Shown here piece by piece: positions 47,764 through 56,060 of a stretch of DNA of 64,000 nucleotides (position 1 is the stretch's first letter; each line of letters begins with the position of its first letter). The DNA lies in assembly GCF_003076135.1 (NCBI RefSeq), contig NZ_QDGZ01000001.1, forward strand, positions 806,001-870,000. Direction: 5' to 3'. Under the pieces are notes generated by a model. That model searched no databases. It saw only the letters and a program-made list of their open reading frames with translations, and was not told the DNA's origin. The translations under genes were made by a program, and so were the position numbers. Origin of the DNA: Nocardioides gansuensis (lineage in GTDB: Bacteria > Actinomycetota > Actinomycetes > Propionibacteriales > Nocardioidaceae).

Positions 47764-49200
47764 ATGGACACCCCCAGCGGCCTCCTCGACTCGGTCGAGC
47801 AGCGCCTCGATGCGGCGGTCACGCCGCGCGAGCTGGTGGCCCTGGCCCGGGAGGTCGCCTCGACGGCGCGGCAGGCCGAGACCGCGGTGCTGCTGCTCGC
47901 CGCGCAGTGGGCCGACGCGCATCCGGTCACCGAGGACGGGCGTGCGTTGGGGGGGCAGCCTGGGAAGTCGCGCGGCGACACGGACGAGGGCGAGTTCGAC
48001 GAGGACCGGGGGATCCCGCTGGTGGACCGGCTCTCGGTGTCCTCGTTCGCGGTGGCGCTGGGCCGCTCCACCACCGCAGCCGACCTGCTGCTGCGGGACG
48101 TGGCGGTGCTGCGGCACCGGATGCCGGCGGTCTGGCGGCTGGCCGCGGCCGGCCGGCTGGAGGGGTGGCGGGCCCGGCGGGTCGCCCGTCTGGTGGTCGG
48201 CGCGCCCGACGAGGTGTGCGCGCACCTGGACCGGGTGCTGGCCCCGATGGTGGCCACGGTGGGTGAGCGGACCCTGGAGCGGCTGCTGGACCAGGCGTTG
48301 CTGGCCCACGACCCGGAGCGGCACGAGCAGGACCAGCTCGACAAGCTGGCCCAGCGTCACGTCACGGTCGACCGGGACTCGATCACCGCGGACGGGCTGG
48401 TCGACATCGCGATCCGGGCGGACCTCAAGGACGGCTACGACTTCGACAACGCCGTCGCCCAGGTTGCCGAGGCCCTCAGGGCGGTCGACGAAGCCGCGGG
48501 CCACGAGCCCGACTCCCTCGACGTGCGTCGCGCCCGGGCGATCGGGATCCTCGCCGACCCCGAGCAAGCCGCCGAGCTCCTCAACAACCCGGTCGACACC
48601 AGGAGCGGCACCAGTGGTGACGTAGGTCGGGCCGCGCCGGCCCGGAAGGCGCTGCGGAAGCGGCTGCAGCTGGTGGTGCACGTGGCCGCGGACGGGTACG
48701 TGTTCGGGTCGGCCGGCTGGGTGCCGACGGCCTACGACCAGACCCACCACCAGAGCGTGGTGACCCAGCTGGTCCGGGACTGGGCCGGCCGAGATGACAC
48801 CCACCTCACGGTGCTCCCGGTGCTGGACCTGGCCGATCACCGGGTGGTGGCGGGCTACCGGCCCGGCGCCGGCCTGGCGCGGCAGGTCGAGCTGGCCCGG
48901 GCCGCCTGCTCCTTCCCGCACTGCAGCCGGCCGGCCAGCGGCTGCGACACCGACCACGTCGTGCCCTACGACCACGACCACCCCGAGGCCGGCGGGAGCA
49001 CGTGTGGCTGCAACCTGGCCCCGCGTTGCCGGCGGCATCACAACGACAAGACCCACGGCGGGTGGACCTGCACCACCCTCGAGGACGGACCTGGCTGTGG
49101 ACCGACCCGCACGGCCAGGTCCTCCTGGTCACCCCACTCGGCACCCACGACCTCACCCCACTCCTCCCCACGGGCGCCGGGAGGCCGAAACAACGAGTGA
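47764..49200 (+). CDS. DUF222/HNH endonuclease (13E12-like), C-terminus frameshifted
   Basis: A 478-residue protein as read. An N-terminal DUF222 region (~1-300) is followed by an HNH domain: CSFPHCSRPASGCDTDHVVPYDH and CNLAPRCRRHHNDKTHGGW. Near 49086-49089 one base seems missing: the frame leaves the family and gives an S/P-rich tail (ARSSWSPHSAPTT). The neighbouring frame continues properly as TWLWTDPHGQVLLVTPLGTH and ends at 49286. Either a real mutation or a sequencing error explains this. HNH residues lie before the break, so activity is possible. ATG 47764 is preferred; the ATG at 47743 is inside the LexA box. Confidence 0.8.
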   Translation: MDTPSGLLDSVEQRLDAAVTPRELVALAREVASTARQAETAVLLLAAQWADAHPVTEDGRALGGQPGKSRGDTDEGEFDEDRGIPLVDRLSVSSFAVALGRSTTAADLLLRDVAVLRHRMPAVWRLAAAGRLEGWRARRVARLVVGAPDEVCAHLDRVLAPMVATVGERTLERLLDQALLAHDPERHEQDQLDKLAQRHVTVDRDSITADGLVDIAIRADLKDGYDFDNAVAQVAEALRAVDEAAGHEPDSLDVRRARAIGILADPEQAAELLNNPVDTRSGTSGDVGRAAPARKALRKRLQLVVHVAADGYVFGSAGWVPTAYDQTHHQSVVTQLVRDWAGRDDTHLTVLPVLDLADHRVVAGYRPGAGLARQVELARAACSFPHCSRPASGCDTDHVVPYDHDHPEAGGSTCGCNLAPRCRRHHNDKTHGGWTCTTLEDGPGCGPTRTARSSWSPHSAPTTSPHSSPRAPGGRNNE

Positions 49201-49286
49201 TCCCCGAACCACGCGGCTGCCGCCTCATCGAGGCACCCACCGACGGGTCACACCAGTCCAGGGCTGGCCGCCTGTCCCTCAGTTGA
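49089..49286 (+). pseudogene. Out-of-frame C-terminal remainder of the HNH gene
   Basis: In the frame one base behind the HNH gene, the sequence reads TWLWTDPHGQVLLVTPLGTH then DLTPLLPTGAGRPKQRVIPE and ends RLSLS at 49286. This is what the family's C-terminus looks like, so it is the shifted end of the same gene. Confidence 0.7.
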
Positions 49287-49334
49287 CTTTGGGGTGCACC
49301 GCACCGGCCATGAGGCAATGCAACAAGTACGCAA

Positions 49335-49876
49335 TCAGCGGGCGGGATCCCGCGCGCCTGGATGCAGTCGGCTCAGGGATCGGGGGAGTGCGACGCCGTA
49401 CGTGCAGAGAGTGACGGCCTGTTGGGGTCTACCAGCTGTCTGACGGCGGTGGGACAAGGTCGCCGGGCTCACTGCCTGGCAGTTCCAGGTGTCCGAACCC
49501 AAGGCGTACGGCGCCCGGCAGCACACCTGAGAGCACCACCAAGCGTCCAGGTTGAGCGTGGACAGCGCCGCCATCCAAATCGGCGACAACACCAGGCATG
49601 TGATCCACGCGAGGTGAGGCCGCGGGCACCCGGTGACCCTGAGCGCGACCAGCGTCGCGGCCGCGGCGACCACGCACGCAACGACGATGGACAGCATTCC
49701 GCCGATCAGGCCCCCGCCAGCCCGCTCCCCACGCTCTCCACGATGCCGCCTTCGGTCTGTGGCACGGAGACCGCGATCAGCGTCGGTGCGATCAGTTGCA
49801 GGCTCAGCATCGCCGCCCCCGGCCCAGACGCTGCCACCACCAGTGCAAGGAGCACGCGTCGCGAGAAGTCATCCAT
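49335..49876 (-). pseudogene. Probably decayed small membrane protein gene
   Basis: Two minus-strand frames abut. One (ATG 49876) reads MDDFSRRVLLALVVAASGPG and a second helix, ending SVGSGLAGA-stop at 49706. The other continues with LIGGMLSIVVACVVAAAATL, as though a base were lost in the GGGGG run near 49708-49712. Downstream the codon pattern is poor and a third frame also looks plausible (FGHLELPGSEPG). A decayed or mis-sequenced three-helix membrane protein is the simplest reading. Otherwise 49287-50014 holds nothing I can support. Confidence 0.4.
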
Positions 49877-50014
49877 GGCATGAGGGTGCCTGCTCACGGC
49901 CGGGCGCGGACCCGATTCTGCACCCGAGTCGCCTGAGGCCGATGGCCCAGCCCAGGCCGAAACCGCACCGCTGTCCGCGCGGTGATGCCGATGAGCGCCC
50001 GTCGGCTACGACGG

Positions 50015-50818
50015 TCAGCCAGCTGCCGGATGCGCAACGGAGCGTAGGAAGCGACGCATCTCGCGGCTGACGTCGTCCGGCGCTTCCACCGGGCTGGCAT
50101 GTCCCGGCCGCGGTAGCACGACCAGTTCGGACCCGCGCACGACGGCGTGCATCGCCTCGCCGACCGCGACCGGAGCGCGTACGTCGTGGCCGGCGTACAG
50201 CAGGAGCATCGGCACGTCGATCTCGGACAAGACGTGGCTCTGGTCCTCGAAACTGGCTCGAGCCATCGCCCGGAAGCCGCCCGGCCGGAACGCCCGGACA
50301 CTGTCGACGAACTCGGCCACGAGCTCGCCGTGGGCCGACGGTGAGAACATCGACGGTGTCATCGCGGCAGCGAACTCGTCGGGTGAGAGCTCCGATGCCT
50401 GGAGCGATCGGGCCAGCCGCTGCCCTGCCTCATCTGGGCCGAGCGAGCCGAGCCAGCCGGCATAGCCGCTCACGACGGTGAGCGACGCCGCAAGCTCGCG
50501 ATATCGGTGGAACGCGGCCAGCACCAAGGCCCCGCCGAAGGAGAGCCCGACCAGATGGGCTCGATCGATCCGCAGCGCTTCGAGGAACCCTGCGAAGCAG
50601 TCGGCGTACCCGTCCATGCCGAAGTCCTCCGGAGGGTCCGCAGACCCTCCGGCCCCGGGTGCGTCCCAGGCAATCACGGTGAACTCGTCGGCGAGCGCCT
50701 CGATCTGGCTGCCCCACGTCGAGTGGGCGTCGCCCACGAAGCCGTGCGCCAGTGCCACAGGCGGCCCGTTCCCGACACGCTCATAGGCGATCTTCAGCCC
50801 GCCAACCTCGACGTGCAT
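50015..50818 (-). CDS. Alpha/beta hydrolase
   Basis: A 267-residue alpha/beta-fold enzyme. The nucleophile elbow is GLSFGG (S93). D212 (YAGHDVRAP) and H240 (RPGHASPVEAP) complete the triad. The oxyanion region is LAHGFVGDAHSTW, where many family members have HG. The substrate is unknown; the layout fits small-molecule esterases or lipases of the MhpC type. Codon use is less extreme in GC3 than in the core genes, consistent with an accessory segment. ATG 50818 is set by a -10 box 6 nt upstream. Confidence 0.87.
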   Translation of the reverse strand: MHVEVGGLKIAYERVGNGPPVALAHGFVGDAHSTWGSQIEALADEFTVIAWDAPGAGGSADPPEDFGMDGYADCFAGFLEALRIDRAHLVGLSFGGALVLAAFHRYRELAASLTVVSGYAGWLGSLGPDEAGQRLARSLQASELSPDEFAAAMTPSMFSPSAHGELVAEFVDSVRAFRPGGFRAMARASFEDQSHVLSEIDVPMLLLYAGHDVRAPVAVGEAMHAVVRGSELVVLPRPGHASPVEAPDDVSREMRRFLRSVAHPAAG

Positions 50819-50824
50819 GACCTG

Positions 50825-50830
50825 AGCCTA
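50825..50830 (-). promoter_or_regulatory. Leaderless -10 of the hydrolase gene
   Basis: TAGGCT on the minus strand ends 6 nt before ATG 50818. Confidence 0.55.
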
Positions 50831-50904
50831 GATGCAGCCGGACCTTGCCGCTGTAGGCGCGGGACGAGTCCGCACATGCCGCCGATCGAGCGAGCCTTGC
50901 CGGC

Positions 50905-51045
50905 CTACTCGACACGGGCCACCCAGAGATTGTCTGCGGTTCCTCCAACGAAGAGGTTGTCGCGCGCGTAGTCCGGATTGGCGCTTCAAGCGTCGGTGCT
51001 GGACGGCAGCACGTCGGCCATGATCATCCACCCCGTGCAGGGATC
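50905..51045 (-). pseudogene. Possible C-terminal gene fragment
   Basis: On the minus strand the frame ends SANPDYARDNLFVGGTAD then NLWVARVE-stop at 50905, preceded by an in-frame TGA and the in-frame stretch GWMIMADVLPSSTDA. It looks like the tail of a larger protein with an internal stop, but it is short and I cannot name it. The rest of 50831-51089 shows nothing else. Confidence 0.25.
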
Positions 51046-51089
51046 TGGAGGCCTGTCGGTGATCCGGTTCTCGCGAGGTCCGGCGGTAG

Positions 51090-51095
51090 TACGCT
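51090..51095 (+). promoter_or_regulatory. Leaderless -10 of the HD-GYP/LuxR gene
   Basis: TACGCT ends 6 nt before GTG 51102. Confidence 0.5.
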
Positions 51096-51101
51096 CCACA
51101 T

Positions 51102-52682
51102 GTGGTCGTCCAGGACGGCGTCCGCACCGCGGAGGTCGTCGGCTCGCTGTCGCTCGCCACGGACCTGGCGATGGGACTGCCGCTCGAGCACGGACTGGAG
51201 AGCGCCGTCATCGCCACCAGGCTCGCCCGCAGCCTTGGCGTCGAGGACGAGGCCGCGTCGCAGGCCTACTACGGCAGCCTGCTCTACTACATCGGCTGCA
51301 CCGTCGACGCGGAGATCTCTGCCGAGCTGTTCCCGTGGGGCACGTTGCTGGAGAACTTCAACCCGGCGATCTATGGCAGTCCTGGCGAGGTCATGCGTGG
51401 CATCGTTCGCTCGATCCCCGATCCGGAGTCCGGCCCGCTCACGCGGGCGCTCCAGGTCGCCCGTACGCTGCCGCGGGCAATGCGCGGCCATCCTGCGCAC
51501 ATGGCCGCGATGTGCGAGGTCGCCCAGATGCTGGGCGAGCGGCTCGGTCTTCCCGCGTCGATCCACGGCCTGTTCGGGCAGCTCACCGAGCGTTGGGACG
51601 GCAAGGGCGGCCTCATCGGCCTGAGGGGCGATGCGATCCCAGTGGCGCTGCGCATCGTCGCTGTCGCGCGGGATGTGTCGATGCAGAGGTGGGCCGGTGG
51701 TCAGCAGTACGCCGTCGAGGTTGTCCGGACGCGCGCCGGCGCGGGGCATGATCCCCACGTCGCGGACCAGTTCTGCGCGCATGCCGACGAGCTGGTGCCC
51801 GACGGTGAGGAGTCCCTCTGGGACGTCGTCCTCTCGTGCGAGCCGGGTGACCCGCTGATGCTCATCGGCTCGGCCATCGACGAGGCTCTCGCGGCCATGG
51901 GCGACTTCGCTGACCTGGCCGCTCCCTGTCTGACCGGCCACAGTGACGGCGTGGCGCGACTGACCCAGGAGGCAGCGAAGCGGATGGGCTTCGATGCGGC
52001 TGCTCAACGTGGGGTGACCCGAGCGGCGCGCGTCCATGATCTCGGCAGGGTCGCGGTGTCACCCGCGGTGTGGCAGAAGCCGGGCCCGCTGACCACCGAC
52101 GAACGCGAGCAGATACGCCTGCACGCCTATCACACCGAGCGCCTGCTGGCCCCGTCCTCGTTCCTCTCCGGGCTCGCGAAGACGGCGTCCGAGCACCATG
52201 AACGCTGCGACGGAACCGGCTACCACCGCGGGGTGGGTGCCACAGAGCTGTCGGCTGAGGCTCGGCTGGTCGCCGTAGCGGACGCCTACCACACGATGAC
52301 GGAGCCCCGGCCTCACCGGCCGGGGCGGACACCCGCCGAAGCGGCGGAGCAGCTCGGCGAGGAGAGCCGAGCCGGACGGCTGGACGCCGAGGCGGTCAAG
52401 GCGGTGCTCGATGCCGCCGGGCAGGCGGCACCTCGTCGCGTGCACCCCGCGGGACTCACGGACCGCGAGGTGGAGGTGCTCGGTCTGCTCGCGCACGGCT
52501 TCCAGATCAAGCAGATCGGGCGGAGGCTCGGGATCTCCACCAAGACGGCCAGCCGGCACGTGCAGAACATCTACCCCAAGATCGGCGTCTCGACCCGCGC
52601 CGCTGCTGCCGTCTTCGCGATGCAGCACGGCCTGGCGGGATGGGGCGAACGCCCGATCGCGCGAGAGCCGTCGGACTCCTAG
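51102..52682 (+). CDS. HD-GYP-type domain regulator with C-terminal LuxR DNA-binding domain
   Basis: A 526-residue protein. The first ~230 residues include a degenerate HD-like part (ATRLARSLGVEDEAASQAYYGSLLYYIG). A complete HD-GYP-like domain (~285-430) has HSDGVARL, the HD of ARVHDLGRVAV, HAYHTERLL, and EHHERCDGTGYHRG. The C-terminal ~65 residues are a LuxR helix-turn-helix (LTDREVEVLGLLAHG...GISTKTASRHVQNIYPKIGVSTR). HD-GYP domains often cut cyclic dinucleotides, so this may tie a nucleotide signal to transcription; the ligand is not known. GTG 51102 is placed by a TACGCT box 6 nt upstream. Confidence 0.85.
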   Translation: MVVQDGVRTAEVVGSLSLATDLAMGLPLEHGLESAVIATRLARSLGVEDEAASQAYYGSLLYYIGCTVDAEISAELFPWGTLLENFNPAIYGSPGEVMRGIVRSIPDPESGPLTRALQVARTLPRAMRGHPAHMAAMCEVAQMLGERLGLPASIHGLFGQLTERWDGKGGLIGLRGDAIPVALRIVAVARDVSMQRWAGGQQYAVEVVRTRAGAGHDPHVADQFCAHADELVPDGEESLWDVVLSCEPGDPLMLIGSAIDEALAAMGDFADLAAPCLTGHSDGVARLTQEAAKRMGFDAAAQRGVTRAARVHDLGRVAVSPAVWQKPGPLTTDEREQIRLHAYHTERLLAPSSFLSGLAKTASEHHERCDGTGYHRGVGATELSAEARLVAVADAYHTMTEPRPHRPGRTPAEAAEQLGEESRAGRLDAEAVKAVLDAAGQAAPRRVHPAGLTDREVEVLGLLAHGFQIKQIGRRLGISTKTASRHVQNIYPKIGVSTRAAAAVFAMQHGLAGWGERPIAREPSDS

Positions 52683-52685
52683 CGT
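52680..52685 (+). promoter_or_regulatory. Candidate -10 of the DUF998 gene overlapping a stop codon
   Basis: TAGCGT at 52680-52685 begins with the stop codon of the preceding gene; the leader to ATG 52725 would be ~33 nt with a strong AGGAGG site. Confidence 0.4.
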
Positions 52686-52724
52686 CGAGAACGCAGCCCC
52701 ACAGGGGGGCCTCAGGAGGCGGTC

Positions 52725-53432
52725 ATGAACACCATCAAGGACGACAGCCGGATGGTCACCTCGACCCGGTCGAACCTCATGCGTTGGGCAGCGATGGCAG
52801 GCATCGTCGGTCCGGTCCTCTTCACGGTCGGGTTCCTGGTGCAGGAGCAGCTCCGGCGGGGCGAGTACGACCCGATCAGCGAGGTCATCAGCGCTCTCGA
52901 GGCGGGTGATCGCGGCTGGATGCAGCAGGTCAACTTCGTGGTCCTCGGCGTACTGACCATGGTGTTCGCGGTGGGCCTGCACCGTGGGCTGGCCCCCAGC
53001 CGCGCGGGGATCGTCGGCCCTGTCGCGCTCTTCATCAGCGGGGTCGCCAATGTGCTCGCCGCGATCTTCCCGCTGCGGGAAGACGCCACCGGCGCAACCT
53101 ATGACCCCGGCGGCCACCAGCTCGCTGGCGCGCTCTTCTTCGCATCGAGCTTCGTCGCCCTGATCGCCCTGTCGCGGCGATGCGCGGCCGATCCTCGCTG
53201 GCGGGCCATCAGCGGATGGATCCTGGCAGCAGGCGTGATGGCGGCCTTGTCGTTCCCGCTCATGGGCGCCCTCGTGATCCCGGACGACGCCCCGCTACAC
53301 GACTGGGCCGGGCTCGCCCAGCGCCTGATCGTGCTGGGACTCCTCTTCCCAGCACGTCTCGCGCTGGCCGTCCGCCTGCTGCGCGTGGCAACGGACCTCT
53401 CCACGCCCCTCGCTCGCGACACCATGCGCTGA
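52725..53432 (+). CDS. DUF998 membrane protein
   Basis: A 235-residue protein with six membrane helices, in the pattern of DUF998: AAMAGIVGPVLFTVGFLVQE, EYDPISEVISALEAGDRGW, INFVV-like QVNFVVLGVLTMVFA, AIFPLREDATGATYDPGGHQ and a C-terminal AQRLIVLGLLFPARLALAVR. AGGAGG lies 6 nt before the ATG. The function of the family is unknown. It follows the HD-GYP/LuxR regulator, from which it may be independently expressed. Confidence 0.85.
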   Translation: MNTIKDDSRMVTSTRSNLMRWAAMAGIVGPVLFTVGFLVQEQLRRGEYDPISEVISALEAGDRGWMQQVNFVVLGVLTMVFAVGLHRGLAPSRAGIVGPVALFISGVANVLAAIFPLREDATGATYDPGGHQLAGALFFASSFVALIALSRRCAADPRWRAISGWILAAGVMAALSFPLMGALVIPDDAPLHDWAGLAQRLIVLGLLFPARLALAVRLLRVATDLSTPLARDTMR

Positions 53433-53438
53433 CCGGGG

Positions 53439-54218
53439 TCAGTGCACCGACAGGCCGCCGTCGACGAAGATCGACTGGCCGGTGACGTAGCCGGAGGCCC
53501 GGCTCGCCAGGAAGACAGCGGCACCGGCGAAGTCCTCGGCGAGTCCGTTGCGGCCGATCATCGTGCGGGCGGCGAGTGCCGCGACTCTCTCGGGGTCGGA
53601 GGAGAGCTGCTGGTTCAGCGGCGTCATCACGAAGCCCGGCACGAGCGTGTTGGCGGTGACGCCGTACGGCGACCAGGCCTCCGCCTGCGACCGGGCGAGC
53701 GACTCCAGCCCGCCCTTGGACACGCCGTACGCACCGCTCTGGACGAAGGCCCGATGCGCCTGCTGGGAGCTGACGTGGATGAGCCGGCCGAAGCCGCGCT
53801 CGGCCATGCCGGGGCCGAAGCGGCGGCCGAGCAGGAAGGGTGCCTCGAGGTTGACCGCCATCGTCGCGTCCCAGACGTCGTCGTCGAGCTCGGCCATCGG
53901 AGGCCGGAGGTTGATGCCTGCGCTGTTGACCAGGATGTCGGGCTCGCCGAAGTGGCTGACGGCCTCCTCCGCAGCCGCCCGCACGCCCTCGCGGGTGCCG
54001 AGGTGGGCGGCCACCCATGCGGCGCTGCAACCCCGGCTGTCCAGGTCGCCGACGGTGGCCGCGAGCTCGGTCTCGCGTCGAGCGACGAGAACGACGCGTG
54101 CCCCGGCGCACGCGAGGGCGGTGGCGATCGCGCGGCCGATGCCCGAGCTGCCGCCAGTCACGACCGCGACGCGGTCATCGAGGGAGAAGAGCTCGGAGAG
54201 GTAGGTCGCGGATCTCAT
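53439..54218 (-). CDS. Short-chain dehydrogenase/reductase
   Basis: A 259-residue NAD(P)-dependent SDR. The cofactor loop is TGGSSGIG (21-28). NSAG lies at 98-101. The catalytic set is S150/S151, Y164 and K168 (SGAYGVSKGG). The C-terminus has GYVTGQSIFVDGGLSVH. It lacks an obvious substrate clue; gluconate or sugar-alcohol dehydrogenases and 3-oxoacyl reductases have this layout. Its start is set by TAGGGT 6 nt upstream. It is divergent from mutA and convergent with DUF998. Confidence 0.9.
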   Translation of the reverse strand: MRSATYLSELFSLDDRVAVVTGGSSGIGRAIATALACAGARVVLVARRETELAATVGDLDSRGCSAAWVAAHLGTREGVRAAAEEAVSHFGEPDILVNSAGINLRPPMAELDDDVWDATMAVNLEAPFLLGRRFGPGMAERGFGRLIHVSSQQAHRAFVQSGAYGVSKGGLESLARSQAEAWSPYGVTANTLVPGFVMTPLNQQLSSDPERVAALAARTMIGRNGLAEDFAGAAVFLASRASGYVTGQSIFVDGGLSVH

Positions 54219-54224
54219 GCCGGC

Positions 54225-54230
54225 ACCCTA
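54225..54230 (-). promoter_or_regulatory. Leaderless -10 of the SDR gene
   Basis: TAGGGT on the minus strand ends 6 nt before ATG 54218. Confidence 0.6.
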
Positions 54231-54286
54231 GGCGGGTGAGAGGTATCCCATAGGCCCACACCCTGACCCGCCTCACCCAACGGGCC

Positions 54287-54292
54287 TATCCT
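54287..54292 (+). promoter_or_regulatory. Leaderless -10 of the mutA-mutB-meaB operon
   Basis: TATCCT ends 7 nt before ATG 54300, with no ribosome binding site. Confidence 0.65.
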
Positions 54293-54299
54293 GCCGAGC

Positions 54300-56060
54300 A
54301 TGAGTGGCTTGAAGGAGCCTGAGGAGCTCGAGCCTGCACAGGGCTCGCTCCGGCTGGCCTCCGCCGACGACACCGCGACCAGGGCTGACTGGGAGGCAGC
54401 GACGGCTGCCGTCCTCCGCAAGACCGGCAAGCTCGCGGAGGGCGAGCCCGACTCCGCCGTGTGGGACAAGCTGTCCCGGTCCACGCTCGACGGCATCCGC
54501 GTCGCCCCGATCGGCACGCCCGAGCAGGTCGCCGGCCTCACGACGGCCGGCCGCCCGACGCGCACCGACGACTGGGACATCCGCGTCCACGTCGTCGGGC
54601 CCGACGCCAGGTCCGCCAACGAGGCGGTCCTCGTCGACCTCGAGAACGGTGCCACGTCGCTGTGGATCGAGCTCGGCTCCGGCCTCTCGGCCGCGGACCT
54701 CCCGACGGTCCTCGACGGGGTCCTGCTCGACCTCGCGCCCGTCGTCCTGGACGGCGGGGGTCCGGCTGCCGCCGCGGCACTCCTCGACCTCGCCACCGAC
54801 CGGGGGGTCGACCTGCACCCGGCGACCAACCTCGGCGCCGACCCGCTGGGCGACGACCTGCTCATCATCACCACCCTGGCCCGCCAGGCCGGTGTTCGTG
54901 GCGTCGTCGTCGACGCGGCACGCGTCCACGACCGGGGCGCCTCCGACGCCCAGGAGCTGGGCTTCTCGATCGCGTCGGGTGTCCACGTGCTGCGGGTGCT
55001 CACCGAGGCCGGTCTCACCGTGGACGAGGCCGCGCGGCTGGTCGAGTTCCGCTACGCCGCGTCGGACGAGCAGTTCCCCACCATCGCCAAGCTGCGCGCG
55101 GCGCGGCGACTGTGGGCCCGGGTCCTCGAGCTCAGCGGCGCGACGTCCGAGGCGGGGGAGCAGCGGCAGCACGCGGTGACCAGCCGGGCGATGATGACCA
55201 AGTACGACCCCTGGGTGAACATGCTGCGCGGCACCGTCGCGGCCTTCTCCGCCGGTGTCGGCGGTGCCGAGTCGGTCACCGTGGTGCCCTTCGACGAGCC
55301 GCTCGGCCTGCCCGATGCGTTCGGCCGCCGGATCGCGCGCAACACCTCGTCCCTGCTCATCTCCGAGTCCCACCTGGCGAAGGTCGTCGACCCCGCCGGC
55401 GGCGCCTACGCCGTCGAGCGGCTCACCGACGACCTGGCGGCCGCCGGCTGGGCCGAGCTGGGCCGGATCGAGGAGTCGGGCGGCCTGGCCGCTGCACTGG
55501 CGGACGGCTCGTTCGACGCCCGCGTCGACGCCGTGGTGGCCGAGCGCGACAAGCAGGTGGCTCTCCGACGCCGGCCCATCACCGGTCTCAGCGAGTTCCC
55601 GAACCTGCAGGAGCAGCTGCCGGCCCGTGCCGTCGCCCCAGAGAGCGCCGCCTCGCGCACGGTCCGCCGCTACGGCGCCGCCTTCGAGGCGCTCCGTGAC
55701 GAGCCGGCCGCCTCGCCGGTCTTCCTGGCCACCCTCGGCCCGATCGCCGCGCACACCGCCCGCGCCACCTTCGCGAGCAACCTGCTCGCCGCCGGCGGCG
55801 TCGCGGTCGACGTGGCCGGGGCCACCGACGGCGTCGACGCCCTGCTCTCGGCGTACGGCGGGCAGAAGGTCGTCTGCCTGGCCGGCACCGACGCGGCGTA
55901 CGCCGAGTGGGGCGAGGCCGCTGCGGCCGCGCTCCGCGACGCGGGCGCGCGCCACGTGGTGATCGCCGGCAAGGCGACCGAGTGGGTGGACGACTCGTGC
56001 GCGAGGGGCGTCGATGCGCTGGCCTTCCTGACCCGCACGCGAGAGGAGCTCGCCCGATGA
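54300..56060 (+). CDS. mutA: Methylmalonyl-CoA mutase small (beta) subunit
   Basis: A 586-residue subunit that pairs with MutB; it keeps the TIM-barrel plus degenerate B12-domain layout but lacks the DxHxxG cobalamin motif. Family blocks include [42 protein letters not shown] and [28 protein letters not shown]. The C-terminal domain ends [24 protein letters not shown] overlap couples it to mutB. Together they convert methylmalonyl-CoA to succinyl-CoA, feeding the TCA cycle from propionate, odd-chain fatty acids and branched amino acids. Confidence 0.93.
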   Translation: MSGLKEPEELEPAQGSLRLASADDTATRADWEAATAAVLRKTGKLAEGEPDSAVWDKLSRSTLDGIRVAPIGTPEQVAGLTTAGRPTRTDDWDIRVHVVGPDARSANEAVLVDLENGATSLWIELGSGLSAADLPTVLDGVLLDLAPVVLDGGGPAAAAALLDLATDRGVDLHPATNLGADPLGDDLLIITTLARQAGVRGVVVDAARVHDRGASDAQELGFSIASGVHVLRVLTEAGLTVDEAARLVEFRYAASDEQFPTIAKLRAARRLWARVLELSGATSEAGEQRQHAVTSRAMMTKYDPWVNMLRGTVAAFSAGVGGAESVTVVPFDEPLGLPDAFGRRIARNTSSLLISESHLAKVVDPAGGAYAVERLTDDLAAAGWAELGRIEESGGLAAALADGSFDARVDAVVAERDKQVALRRRPITGLSEFPNLQEQLPARAVAPESAASRTVRRYGAAFEALRDEPAASPVFLATLGPIAAHTARATFASNLLAAGGVAVDVAGATDGVDALLSAYGGQKVVCLAGTDAAYAEWGEAAAAALRDAGARHVVIAGKATEWVDDSCARGVDALAFLTRTREELAR

